A stretch of 52,757 bases of DNA. It comes from Pseudoalteromonas ostreae (GTDB taxonomy: Bacteria; Pseudomonadota; Gammaproteobacteria; Enterobacterales; Alteromonadaceae). The translations under genes were made by a program, and so were the position numbers. The stretch lies in assembly GCF_018069805.1 (NCBI RefSeq), contig NZ_JAGPYN010000030.1, positions 1 to 52,757 on the forward strand, read 5' to 3'. Of this stretch, positions 1 through 7,979 are shown in pieces; positions within the stretch are counted from its first letter, which is position 1; each line of letters opens with the position of its first letter. The notes beneath the pieces are model-generated. The model ran no database searches and was not told the DNA's origin. It was given only the letters and a program-made list of their open reading frames with translations.

Positions 1-22
1 AATAGTCATTGTCTAGCGCCAT
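1..22 (-). CDS. 5' end of a truncated gene, product unknown
   Basis: Only the first seven codons (M-A-L-D-N-D-Y) of a leftward gene lie inside the window; the rest is beyond position 1. The ATG is at 22-20 and is preceded by AAAGGAATTAAC on the minus strand, a good Shine-Dalgarno at normal spacing. That site is the only reason for the call. The product cannot be named from seven residues. Confidence 0.45.
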
Positions 23-257
23 GTTAATTCCTTTTGTTTTTGTTTTTGAGCCCTCTCCCACTCAAACACCTGTAATACCTAATACCTTGCAAAACGCCAA
101 TTAAAGCAACAGCGGACCCTCTTTTTATATATAACATGAAATCGAAGTAGTCAATTGAATAAAAATAAGAACTCGGCTATGGTTAATAAATAAAAAATAG
201 ATTAAAACGAATTATTTGACATGCTCGTTAAACCCTCGAACCATCAAGGAGTTGAAA

Positions 258-434
258 GTGAAAAGTTTAACAATTGCTGGAGTAGTTGGATTGTTATTTG
301 CGATGGTTATAATCTATTGGCTTAGTCCGTTAAACAATGGTGCCGTAGCTTTAGTGATAATTGTTTGTACTGGGGTAACAAGCGCAATAGCAAAAATGTT
401 CTACTCAAACCCTAAGGATAGAGATAATGATTAA
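258..434 (+). CDS. Tiny two-helix membrane protein, unknown function
   Basis: A 58-residue protein made almost entirely of two hydrophobic segments, about residues 4-23 (SLTIAGVVGLLFAMVIIYWL) and 26-46, followed by a short charged tail ending KDRDND. I place the start at GTG 258 because AAGGAG lies at 246-251 with a 6-nt spacer. A longer frame from TTG 216 has no such site. The last 8 nt overlap the next gene, so the two are probably translated together. I do not recognise the family. The topology (short loop, charged C-terminus) only says inner-membrane protein. Confidence 0.6.
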   Translation: MKSLTIAGVVGLLFAMVIIYWLSPLNNGAVALVIIVCTGVTSAIAKMFYSNPKDRDND

Positions 435-1101
435 CAAGTATAGAATCAACCTTTTCTTTGTTTTCGCTCTAATAGTATTATTATTATCCTGCAGGAACAA
501 CAACCTAGAAGAGAAGTCAATAAATACACCCGCGCGAGACTTTTTATTGGATGGGGAGGCTGAATCCGATGATTATACAATTCATGGTTACATACTTCTC
601 TCATCTAAATTAGATAACTCTCAAAGATATTTGAAAATTTGTGAATCTTATCTACGCCATTTCGATCCAGTCTCAGATTTTAAAGGTGACAATCCTAGTA
701 TAAATTTAATACCAACATACTGGTTATTAAACTCTGATGCTAGAGTTGCAGTAGACGCATTTGGCTCCCAAATCTTACTTCAAATGACTTGTAATGAATA
801 TGTTGAATTATATGACTATCCAAGAGCAAAAACGCTCCTAAGTAAGGCGAAGAAATTATCTGCAAATGGGCCTGTTTTAGCTGCTTGGTCTACCCGAGGT
901 ATTAGCCATAAATTACTAACTTTTGATATTTCTAATTTTGATGAAAATGATTCTGACCGAGCTATGCTGATATGGAAAGAACGAATCACAATGAACCCCA
1001 ATGTTTGGAATAATGGCCTTAAATTAGTAATAGTTAGGGAGGAGCTTAGAAGTTTTTTACAAAAATACGGTGATGAAATCATCAGTGTTATCAGTGTTTA
1101 A
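427..1101 (+). CDS. Putative lipoprotein, unknown function
   Basis: A 224-residue protein with a lipoprotein signal: basic start, hydrophobic stretch at about residues 9-20, and lipobox L-L-S-C with the acylated cysteine at residue 22. The rest has no motif I recognise. Several Trp/Tyr-rich helical stretches between about 100 and 200 could form a small helical-repeat fold, which is a guess. The start overlaps the upstream membrane-protein gene by 8 nt and AAGGA lies about 8 nt before the ATG. The pair is therefore probably one operon whose products meet at the inner membrane or periplasm. It is more AT-rich than the min genes, which may indicate accessory origin. Confidence 0.6.
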   Translation: MINKYRINLFFVFALIVLLLSCRNNNLEEKSINTPARDFLLDGEAESDDYTIHGYILLSSKLDNSQRYLKICESYLRHFDPVSDFKGDNPSINLIPTYWLLNSDARVAVDAFGSQILLQMTCNEYVELYDYPRAKTLLSKAKKLSANGPVLAAWSTRGISHKLLTFDISNFDENDSDRAMLIWKERITMNPNVWNNGLKLVIVREELRSFLQKYGDEIISVISV

Positions 1102-1302
1102 CAAGGTCATACTGCAACGTCTCTTTGCAGAAATCACTACGTTCGGAAGCTGTTGCGTAGTTATCGCTTAATACAAGCATAGCTGTATCAGATCTTATCT
1201 TCTGACATCAAAATCACTAACACCGCTATAAGGGCATTAACGAATTTATTTTTTCCTTGTTACTCATAAATTTTAATGTTTTTTCTTAAGCGCTGCGCCT
1301 CT

Positions 1303-1338
1303 AGACCTTTTTGTGAATGAATCACTGAAAGGTCTTTT
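1303..1338 (+). terminator. Terminator-like hairpin
   Basis: AGACCTTT (1303-1310) pairs with AAAGGTCT (1328-1335), and inside it GTGA (1313-1316) pairs with TCAC (1322-1325). Four T follow on the plus strand. It lies about 200 nt after the lipoprotein gene. The short U tail and the distance make it a weak intrinsic terminator candidate. Confidence 0.4.
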
Positions 1339-1377
1339 ACACCGAGATTTATTTATAATAATGTACCAACCAATTAA

Positions 1378-1396
1378 GCGCGAGATAAACTCGCGC
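1378..1396. repeat. REP-like palindrome
   Basis: GCGCGAG (1378-1384) and CTCGCGC (1390-1396) form a perfect 7-bp stem around ATAAA. Read on the minus strand it is flanked by TTGTAG, so the whole resembles the short dispersed REP-type elements of gammaproteobacteria. It is the only copy in the window, so its repeat nature is an inference. There is no U-tract, so it is not a standard terminator. Confidence 0.4.
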
Positions 1397-1444
1397 CTAC
1401 AACAAATGCACCTAGCATCTAGTTACCTAGAGCCTAATTACTTA

Positions 1445-2473
1445 TTAAATCGCTGGGTAACCAATGCGATCAGACAAGTAACCAACACTGGTGGCAAAGT
1501 AATATGAGCGATTCCAATGCATTAACGCTTTGTAATTATCATAAGCTAAATACATACGGCCATTCATATCATCAGGCATAACCAATGCAGCCGTTACATC
1601 TACGGCTGGTAAATCAGTACCATCCATTCTACGTACACCTAAAGCTTGCCAATCAGCTAACGAACGCTCTGAATCAGCCCAAAACTCTAACCATTGAGTA
1701 CGTGTTTTAGTTCCACGTTGCAATACATAGCTAGGTTCGAAGCTTTGTGGTAACTTAATTTGACGACCCCAAGTAAGATCACTATTCCAGCCTGCTTGCT
1801 TTAAATAGTTAGCTATTGATGCAAAGGCATCAACTTGGGTGGTCCAAATATCTTTTCGACCATCTTTATCATAATCTACCGCGTAGGCATTAAATGAGCT
1901 TGGCATAAATTGCGTTTGCCCCATTGCACCTGCCCATGAACCATTGAATTTATCTAAAGTAATGTGCCCTTCCTTTAAAATATCAAGCGCGGCCCATAAT
2001 TGGTTTTTATACATAGTTTCGCGACGGCCATCAAAAGCCAGCGTGACTACCGATGAAATAACGTTGTGACCACCTTGGATTTTACCAAAGTTACTTTCAA
2101 GGCCCCATAACGCAACAATAAAGCGTGCTTGCACGCCGTACTCGGCTGCAATTTGTTCTAAAATATCTTTATTTTCAGCGTATAGTTTACGTGCGCGGTC
2201 AATTTTCCATTGTGGCACACGCTTTGGTAAGTAAGTCTCTAAGGTTTCTTTAACTTCAGGCTGATTTTTATCAGCAGAAATTACCTTTTCTTTAAAGTGT
2301 GCTGTAGCGAAGGCATCTTCAATTAATTGACTATCGTAGCCTTTTTGTGCTGCTTCTTGTTTTAAACCTGCAACATATTCATCAAATTGTGCTTGGGTCT
2401 TGGCCAGTGCCGATGTACTAATACAGGCACTACATAAAATTGCAGCCAATTTAGTCATTATATGTTTAGTCAC
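1445..2473 (-). CDS. Lytic murein transglycosylase (MltB-like)
   Basis: A 342-residue periplasmic enzyme of the MltB/SLT_2 family, which cleaves MurNAc-GlcNAc bonds of peptidoglycan to 1,6-anhydro ends. The catalytic Glu lies in the stretch LWGLESNFG. The conserved blocks GAMGQTQFMPSSF and DYDKDGRKDIW follow. There is no C-terminal peptidoglycan-binding domain. A signal peptide ends near S-A-L-A, with no lipobox cysteine at the usual place. I choose GTG 2473 as start because GGAG sits 6 nt before it, inside the end of ycgL; ATG 2485 lacks such a site and ATG 2458 has a poor one. The gene overlaps ycgL by a few bases, so the two are translationally coupled. Confidence 0.88.
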   Translation of the reverse strand: MTKHIMTKLAAILCSACISTSALAKTQAQFDEYVAGLKQEAAQKGYDSQLIEDAFATAHFKEKVISADKNQPEVKETLETYLPKRVPQWKIDRARKLYAENKDILEQIAAEYGVQARFIVALWGLESNFGKIQGGHNVISSVVTLAFDGRRETMYKNQLWAALDILKEGHITLDKFNGSWAGAMGQTQFMPSSFNAYAVDYDKDGRKDIWTTQVDAFASIANYLKQAGWNSDLTWGRQIKLPQSFEPSYVLQRGTKTRTQWLEFWADSERSLADWQALGVRRMDGTDLPAVDVTAALVMPDDMNGRMYLAYDNYKALMHWNRSYYFATSVGYLSDRIGYPAI

Positions 2474-2747
2474 TATCAACTCCATTTTGTTTTCTATGCT
2501 CAGCTAGTAAGTTAGCTTCAGGTGGCGGTAACTGAAGATAAAACCCGACATCAGTTAATGATTTCTCAACCAAACTTAAATCAGCCCCGCCTAAATGCGT
2601 TCGTTTTGCTAAATTAATTAACATTACGTAATGTGGTTGACCGAACATAGCCATTAAAGGTTCCGGTACCTTGCTAAAATCATCTCTTTTTTCAACAAAA
2701 AGGAAGGTATCCACTTTTTTCTTACTTTTATATACCGCAGTCAGCAT
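2466..2747 (-). CDS. ycgL: YcgL domain protein
   Basis: A 93-residue cytoplasmic protein of the YcgL family (PF05166). It closely follows the E. coli protein in the blocks VEKRDDFSKVP, FGQP and GFYLQLPPP. The biochemical role is unknown. In gammaproteobacteria the gene usually lies next to minC, as here, where it diverges from minC across 169 nt. Its end overlaps the transglycosylase start, so both are likely made from one transcript. Confidence 0.9.
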   Translation of the reverse strand: MLTAVYKSKKKVDTFLFVEKRDDFSKVPEPLMAMFGQPHYVMLINLAKRTHLGGADLSLVEKSLTDVGFYLQLPPPEANLLAEHRKQNGVDSD

Positions 2748-2844
2748 TATGAGCCTATAAAATCTTGCTTAACAGTGCTGCACACTATAACATGAGAGTC
2801 ATAATAAGTTAGAAAAATTAGATTAGAAATTTCACCTTATCTAT

Positions 2845-2876
2845 ATAAACGCAGGCCTTATTCAGCCTGCGTTTAT
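2845..2876 (+). promoter_or_regulatory. Perfect 12-bp hairpin upstream of minC
   Basis: ATAAACGCAGGC (2845-2856) pairs perfectly with GCCTGCGTTTAT (2865-2876) around an 8-nt loop. It stands between divergent genes ycgL and minC, ending 40 nt before the minC ATG. A terminator is not expected there. It could be a leader hairpin controlling minC or the 3' end of an unannotated small transcript. Confidence 0.5.
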
Positions 2877-2916
2877 CTAAAATTGATTTCTGATCACACA
2901 ATTCAATTGAGCGTGT

Positions 2917-3621
2917 ATGTCGGACCAAACTTTTGAGCTAAAAGGGAATCTTTTTACGTTATCAGTTTTACATCTTTATAGTACTGATATAAACCTGTTA
3001 GCTGAGCAACTGTATATAAAAATTGCCCAAGCCCCTCGTTTTTTTGAGGGTGCGCCTATTGTTGTTAATTTAATTGAGATAAAAAATAACCTTGTTGATT
3101 TTGTTCATCTAAAGTCTTTATTAGAACGAATGAACTTTAATGCTGTTGGAGTCTGTAATGGCTCTGATGAGCAACATACGCAAGCCAAAGCCGCTGGGCT
3201 CTCAGTTTTAAATTATTCACAAGACGTTAAGAGTGAACCTGTTACAAAGCAGAGTAATACTTCAATTGTTGAGAAAACAGTTTACTTACCTGCCCAAGTC
3301 ATCAATGGCACAGTGCGCTCTGGTCAACAAGTGTATGCTAAAGACCGTGACCTAATCGTCATTGGTGCGGTAAGCCATGGTGCAGAAGTCATTGCTGATG
3401 GCAATGTACATATTTATGGCACATTACGTGGTCGTGCAATAGCAGGCGCACAAGGTTACAACGAAGCACGTATTTTTTGCCAAAAATTAGAAGCAGAGCT
3501 TGTTTCTATCAATGGCAACTACTGGATCAGCGATTCTCTGCAAGGTGAGTTCTGGGGCAACGCTGCACAAATCCAACAAAAAAATGAATCTTTAGAAATT
3601 TCAGCTTTGGTTAAAGGATAA
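2917..3621 (+). CDS. minC: Septum site-determining protein MinC
   Basis: The 234-residue inhibitor of FtsZ polymerisation. MinD carries it to the membrane, where it blocks division near the poles. The N-terminal domain (about 1-105) is the FtsZ-acting part. After a polar linker the C-terminal beta-helix (about 125-230) begins with VRSGQQVYAKDRDL and contains the conserved G-A-x-V-x-A-D-G-N-V-H-I-Y-G pattern, which binds MinD and dimerises. First gene of minCDE; minD starts 5 nt after its stop. Confidence 0.96.
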   Translation: MSDQTFELKGNLFTLSVLHLYSTDINLLAEQLYIKIAQAPRFFEGAPIVVNLIEIKNNLVDFVHLKSLLERMNFNAVGVCNGSDEQHTQAKAAGLSVLNYSQDVKSEPVTKQSNTSIVEKTVYLPAQVINGTVRSGQQVYAKDRDLIVIGAVSHGAEVIADGNVHIYGTLRGRAIAGAQGYNEARIFCQKLEAELVSINGNYWISDSLQGEFWGNAAQIQQKNESLEISALVKG

Positions 3622-3626
3622 ATCTT

Positions 3627-4436
3627 ATGGCAAAAGTCATTGTCGTTACGTCAGGTAAAGGTGGTGTAGGTAAAACTACATCAAGTGCTGCAATTGGCAC
3701 AGGTTTAGCACTTAAGGGCTATAAAACAGTCATTATAGATTTTGATATCGGTTTACGTAACCTTGATTTGATCATGGGCTGTGAACGTCGCGTTGTCTAT
3801 GACTTTGTTAACGTTATAAACGGTGAAGCAAATTTAAATCAAGCACTTATCAAAGATAAACGGGTAGATAAATTATTTTTATTACCTGCCTCACAAACTC
3901 GTGATAAAGATGCTTTAACTCGCGAAGGTGTTGAACGCGTATTAAACGAGCTGAAAAAAGACTTTGATTATATCGTCTGTGATTCGCCAGCAGGGATTGA
4001 AGCCGGCGCTATGATGGCAATGTACTTTGCTGATGAAGCAATTGTAACAACGAACCCTGAAGTATCATCAGTTCGCGATTCAGACCGCATTTTAGGTATT
4101 TTGCATAGCAAATCTAAACGTGCTGAAGAAGGGCTTGAAAACATAAAAGAACATTTATTACTGACTCGCTATAACCCGGAGCGAGTAGCTAAAGGTGAAA
4201 TGCTGTCAGTTGAAGATGTGCAAGATATTCTTTCTATTCCATTACTTGGGGTTATCCCTGAATCACAAGCGGTATTAAGTGCATCAAACTCAGGCCAGCC
4301 AGTTATATTAGATACAGAGTCTGATGCTGGGCAAGCTTATGCCGATGCAATTAATCGCTTATTAGGTGAAACAGTCGAATTTCGCTTCTTAGATGTAGAA
4401 AAGAAAGGTTTGTTCAAACGGATATTTGGAGGTTAA
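3627..4436 (+). CDS. minD: Septum site-determining ATPase MinD
   Basis: A 269-residue ParA/MinD-type ATPase that binds the membrane as an ATP dimer, recruits MinC and is released by MinE. The deviant Walker A motif GKGGVGKTT is at residues 10-18. The C-terminus, KKGLFKRIFGG, is the amphipathic membrane-targeting helix. It has the usual family length. It lies between minC and minE in one transcript, and the minE ribosome site (GGAGG) lies within its last codons. Confidence 0.97.
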   Translation: MAKVIVVTSGKGGVGKTTSSAAIGTGLALKGYKTVIIDFDIGLRNLDLIMGCERRVVYDFVNVINGEANLNQALIKDKRVDKLFLLPASQTRDKDALTREGVERVLNELKKDFDYIVCDSPAGIEAGAMMAMYFADEAIVTTNPEVSSVRDSDRILGILHSKSKRAEEGLENIKEHLLLTRYNPERVAKGEMLSVEDVQDILSIPLLGVIPESQAVLSASNSGQPVILDTESDAGQAYADAINRLLGETVEFRFLDVEKKGLFKRIFGG

Positions 4437-4437
4437 C

Positions 4438-4707
4438 GTGTCACTACTTGACTACTTCCGCTCAGAAAAGAAAAATACAGCGTCACTAGCAAAAGAGCGA
4501 TTGCAGATCATTGTTGCGCATGAGCGCTCACAGCGTGGTACACCTGATTACTTGCCACAATTGAAACAGGATATTCTTGATGTTATCCGTAAATACGTCA
4601 ACATCAGTAATGACGCGGTTCAAGTCCAATTCGATCAAAACGAAGATGACTTAGCGGTATTAGAACTCAACGTCACTTTACCTGACGAAGAGAAAGAAAA
4701 GAAATAA
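4438..4707 (+). CDS. minE: Cell division topological specificity factor MinE
   Basis: An 89-residue protein that stimulates MinD ATP hydrolysis and so drives pole-to-pole oscillation. The protein begins SLLDYFRSEKK, the conserved membrane-targeting N-terminus, followed by the anti-MinCD helix region (KERLQIIVAHERSQR) and the topological specificity domain. The start is GTG 4438, placed one base after the minD stop and preceded by GGAGGTTAAC. A TTG four codons upstream would add residues not found in the family. A terminator follows at 4710-4736. Confidence 0.95.
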   Translation: MSLLDYFRSEKKNTASLAKERLQIIVAHERSQRGTPDYLPQLKQDILDVIRKYVNISNDAVQVQFDQNEDDLAVLELNVTLPDEEKEKK

Positions 4708-4709
4708 CT

Positions 4710-4736
4710 AAAAGGGCGCTATTACAGCGCCCTTTT
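4710..4736 (+). terminator. Terminator of minCDE
   Basis: AAAAGGGCGCT (4710-4720) pairs perfectly with AGCGCCCTTTT (4726-4736) around ATTAC, with the U-run forming part of the stem. It begins 3 nt after the minE stop. Confidence 0.9.
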
Positions 4737-4830
4737 CACATTTTAATAGCATAAAAAATCTAATGTTTATTTTACTACTTGGCTTTATTATTTAATTAAA
4801 GTCTGATTAATAAACCTTGAAATTTAAATA

Positions 4831-4861
4831 AAATGGGCATCTCAACTAAAGAATACCCTTT
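4831..4861 (-). terminator. Possible terminator of the TonB receptor gene
   Basis: On the minus strand GGGTAT pairs with ATGCCC (one G-U pair) and the hairpin is followed by ATTTTATTT. It lies 26-56 nt after the receptor stop codon. The stem is short, so confidence is moderate. Confidence 0.45.
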
Positions 4862-4886
4862 AATTTTATATTATAAATTATAATCT

Positions 4887-7688
4887 TTAGAAACTATAAT
4901 TAGCACCTAAATAAAAGCGTCGTCCTGAATACTGGTTATAAGTAAAGCGATTACTTTGTTTCCAATAACCTTCTTCAACTTCCTCAGTTAAGTTAACCAC
5001 TGAGGCTGTTAATGACAACTGCTCAGTCAAACTATAAGCCGCATTAACATCTAACTGGCCATAATCTTTCGTATACATGTTGTAACCTTTATGGATACCA
5101 TTTGCACGATCATCTTTCCAGTTATAAGATGCCCTTACACTAAAATCATCATTTTCAAAATACACTGAAAGATTATATTGATGTTTGGCTGTTCCTGGGA
5201 TTTCAGCCTCTGTTTTTTGACCATTCGTTGACACTTGGCTGGTGCTTGTATCTGTAAAAGTATAGTTAGCTAACACCCCAAAGCCACTCTCGAAAGAGTG
5301 TTGGAAAAACAACTCAACCCCTTGTGATTGAGCGTCACCACCGCCAACTTTAGTATTCATTTCAACTTCTATGGGGCCATTACAACAATCATGCTCTCGT
5401 TGAACTATTTCAACAGCAGAAATGGGCAAATTAGCAATATCTTTAGTAAAGTATGTCGCACCTAGTGCTGAGCCTTCCCCGTAATACCATTCGATGCCTA
5501 GATCGAACTGATCAGAAATCATTGGATCTAGGCCTGTATTAACCGAAGTGCCTCTACCACGCCCTGTCCAAGAGTCTGGTGAGTTTATATTAACCGGTGG
5601 CCCATACGACTCAGCTTGGCTCAGGTCAGAATAGCTTACACGAGACATCGTTCTGGCAGCAGCAAATCGAACAACAACATCTTCATTCGCATCCCATGCA
5701 AGGTTAAAGCTAGGGAGCCACTCCCCATCGTCACTTGAGCGCTCATTAGGGGCCGTATCATTACTATCTTGGCCTATTACATCATCATAAGTTAATGTAC
5801 TTAGTTCAGTATTAACGTAACGAACGCCAAAGTTCCCCCTCAAATCACGCCATTGAAAATTACTTTGTGCATAGACCGACCAAATGTTTTCCTCTAAGGT
5901 ATACGTTCCAGATAATGTTGGAACTACAGTTGGGCTAAAGTTATTTAAAAGATACTGTTCTAAAGCAGCGAAATCAAAGGCAAGGAAATCAAAAGCACCA
6001 GTGTTTCCGGCACTGTTATCAATAATGGTATCACTTACTAAACTTTCTGCGTCTGGATGAAAGTCAGGATTGTGAAACCATTCATTACCAGATAAATAAC
6101 CTCGGTAACCACCGTTATCAGCGATGCCATCATCCCAACGAAAATCATTTCTTATACCTTTAATTTCATGTTGTCGATACTTTGCTCCGACAAAAAAACT
6201 GGTAAAAAAATCACCATCAAAATCTATTTTAAGATCCGATTGAATGTAATCTTCAGAGTCTTTATTTTCTGATGAATAAGAATCAAACCAATCATAGTAT
6301 TGGTATGCTTGTTTATCTTTTGATAAATCTGTGGAAACTTCGTAGCGAGGCTCACCATTTTCTATATTAAAAAACCAACTGTTAACTGAACCTTGGCGAG
6401 CATCTATGTTTGCGTAAGTTTCTTTTGATGTACCACCTTTAGCTTCGGTATGACCAACTTGGACTGAAAGTGAATAACCATTTCCATAATAAGTCGCATC
6501 AAAATCAAAAGAGTTTGATTTTGATTCACCAAAACGTTCTCTTGCAGTCAATTGAGGTGATAAAAGCCCACGCCTTACTGGAACACCATCGTTAACATCA
6601 GCATCCCCAAAATTATTATCATTTAATAGACCATTATCTGCATTTCCATAAGCAACAACAGTGTCTCCATCTAGCTTAACCCCAAAATATGGATTGTGAT
6701 TATCATTCCATTCAGCGAAAAACACTTCTTGTCCAGTTTGATCATAACCAAGCTTAGCGCCAAAATAGTTAAAATTTAGGTCTAACCTATCTGTTGGCAT
6801 CCATTGGATAGCAAGCTGATAACCATCTCGTGTTCGATCTTGGTTAGCATTTTTTACATGCATACCCGATGGTGCCCACACATTGTTATAAACCTCACCT
6901 GTTGCTTGATCGACAATTGCTGACTGATCTGCACCTTCAACTGTATCTGAGTAAAAACGCCAACCCGACGCTACATTAGAGACTGTTGTAACAGTTCTAT
7001 CTTGTCGTGTATAACCGGCTAAAATACCGAAACTTTCATCATCATTCTTCCATGAATAAAGTATATTAAGTTGAGGTTGTAAGTCCTCAGAAACATCATC
7101 GTAAGTTGCTTCAACACTTAAAGCGCCTGAATTTTGATCCATCTCAAGAGGCTTGCGAGTATTTAAAATAACAGTCCCACCAATCCCTCCTTCATCTATA
7201 CGCGCTTCTGCACTTTTAAATACTTCCACACTACTAATCATACTGGATGGCAACAACGTATAATTAAAACTTCGAGTGGGCACACCAGCCCCAGAAGAAG
7301 CAATATAATTGCCATTTAACTGTGTGAGGGTCCAATCTGGTGATGTGCCACGAATACTGACTCGACTGCCTTCGCCACCGTCGCGACCAATAAGTACACC
7401 TGAAACTCGTTGCAATGAATCAGCAACATTTTTATCTGGAAATTTACCAATATCTTCAGCTGTTATCGCATCAACCGTTGCATTAGAGAGTCGTTTTATA
7501 GCTAAATTTTCAGCAGTTGAAGAACGAATACCTCTCACTTCAATCACTTCAAAGTCATCGTTATTTTGATTATCTTTTTGATCTGCATACGCGACATTGC
7601 AGGCAGTCATTAATGCTAAAAATAATACTGATCTATTAAATTGTCGTGAAAGTTCAGTTGATTTATTAATGTTACTATAATCAGCCAT
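4887..7688 (-). CDS. TonB-dependent outer-membrane receptor (glycan type)
   Basis: A 933-residue outer-membrane transporter that imports large ligands using TonB energy. A signal peptide ends near C-N-V-A-Y-A. A TonB-box-like FEVIEVRGI follows, then the plug (IGKFPDKNVADSLQRV, VSIRG) and a 22-strand-type barrel ending in ...NYSF with terminal Phe. The plug matches the TIGR01782 class used for carbohydrates in marine and plant-associated Proteobacteria. I start at ATG 7688 rather than 7703 because GGAG lies 6 nt before it and the start then aligns with the paralogue at 15982. Its own promoter is at 7810-7874. The substrate is inferred from neighbours. Confidence 0.9.
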   Translation of the reverse strand: MADYSNINKSTELSRQFNRSVLFLALMTACNVAYADQKDNQNNDDFEVIEVRGIRSSTAENLAIKRLSNATVDAITAEDIGKFPDKNVADSLQRVSGVLIGRDGGEGSRVSIRGTSPDWTLTQLNGNYIASSGAGVPTRSFNYTLLPSSMISSVEVFKSAEARIDEGGIGGTVILNTRKPLEMDQNSGALSVEATYDDVSEDLQPQLNILYSWKNDDESFGILAGYTRQDRTVTTVSNVASGWRFYSDTVEGADQSAIVDQATGEVYNNVWAPSGMHVKNANQDRTRDGYQLAIQWMPTDRLDLNFNYFGAKLGYDQTGQEVFFAEWNDNHNPYFGVKLDGDTVVAYGNADNGLLNDNNFGDADVNDGVPVRRGLLSPQLTARERFGESKSNSFDFDATYYGNGYSLSVQVGHTEAKGGTSKETYANIDARQGSVNSWFFNIENGEPRYEVSTDLSKDKQAYQYYDWFDSYSSENKDSEDYIQSDLKIDFDGDFFTSFFVGAKYRQHEIKGIRNDFRWDDGIADNGGYRGYLSGNEWFHNPDFHPDAESLVSDTIIDNSAGNTGAFDFLAFDFAALEQYLLNNFSPTVVPTLSGTYTLEENIWSVYAQSNFQWRDLRGNFGVRYVNTELSTLTYDDVIGQDSNDTAPNERSSDDGEWLPSFNLAWDANEDVVVRFAAARTMSRVSYSDLSQAESYGPPVNINSPDSWTGRGRGTSVNTGLDPMISDQFDLGIEWYYGEGSALGATYFTKDIANLPISAVEIVQREHDCCNGPIEVEMNTKVGGGDAQSQGVELFFQHSFESGFGVLANYTFTDTSTSQVSTNGQKTEAEIPGTAKHQYNLSVYFENDDFSVRASYNWKDDRANGIHKGYNMYTKDYGQLDVNAAYSLTEQLSLTASVVNLTEEVEEGYWKQSNRFTYNQYSGRRFYLGANYSF

Positions 7689-7809
7689 ACCAATCTCCAT
7701 CATTGTGTGTGTTATATTTCACTCAGTAAATTTCTAGTTACGTCGAGTGATTTATTATATCTTTACAGCCACTAACTTATGCGGTTAATAAATTGTAAAG
7801 GTCACAGTT

Positions 7810-7874
7810 AGGATAAGGTTACTGTATATAAAGTGATAATATATTTTCGGTGTGAATCAGTATAAAATCGGCGT
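7810..7874 (-). promoter_or_regulatory. Activator site plus promoter A (TonB receptor 1)
   Basis: Read toward the gene: ACGCCGATTTT (7874-7864), 12 nt, ACCGAA (7851-7846), 4 nt, TATTATC, with a -35-like TTATCA (7839-7834), 18 nt, and a -10-like TATCCT (7815-7810). The CCGA cores are 21 bp apart. The same 65-nt layout occurs at 16107-16171 and 18755-18819. The receptor ATG is 121 nt beyond the -10, giving a long 5' leader. The likely binder is the PAS-AraC regulator encoded at 17987-18712. Confidence 0.75.
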
Positions 7875-7979
7875 AAACCACAATAAAATACAATTTAAAC
7901 GGTAAATATTCACCCTTTAATTTATATACAAGTATTCAATAAAAATAACAATTAAAAATGCCGTAGGTTACTAAATACT

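Larger units (their letters stand above)
1102..1444. other. Intergenic region with two hairpins
   Basis: Non-coding space between the lipoprotein gene and the end of the lytic transglycosylase gene, which converge here. It holds a terminator-like hairpin at 1303-1338 and a short GC-rich palindrome at 1378-1396, both listed separately. A 64-codon frame starting at 1313 runs into the antisense of the transglycosylase gene and has no credible ribosome site, so I do not call it. Nothing else is visible. Confidence 0.5.

Noticed and set aside
1313..1507. 64-codon frame on the plus strand
   Set aside because: It runs antisense into the transglycosylase gene, crosses the REP-like palindrome and lacks a ribosome site.
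4426..4437. Upstream TTG start for minE
   Set aside because: It lies within minD and adds residues not found in MinE; GTG 4438 has an ideal ribosome site and gives the conserved N-terminus.
7309..7569. Plus-strand frame over the first TonB receptor, and a similar one at 15387-15893
   Set aside because: Both are antisense shadows of the conserved plug region; their likeness to each other only mirrors the receptor paralogy.
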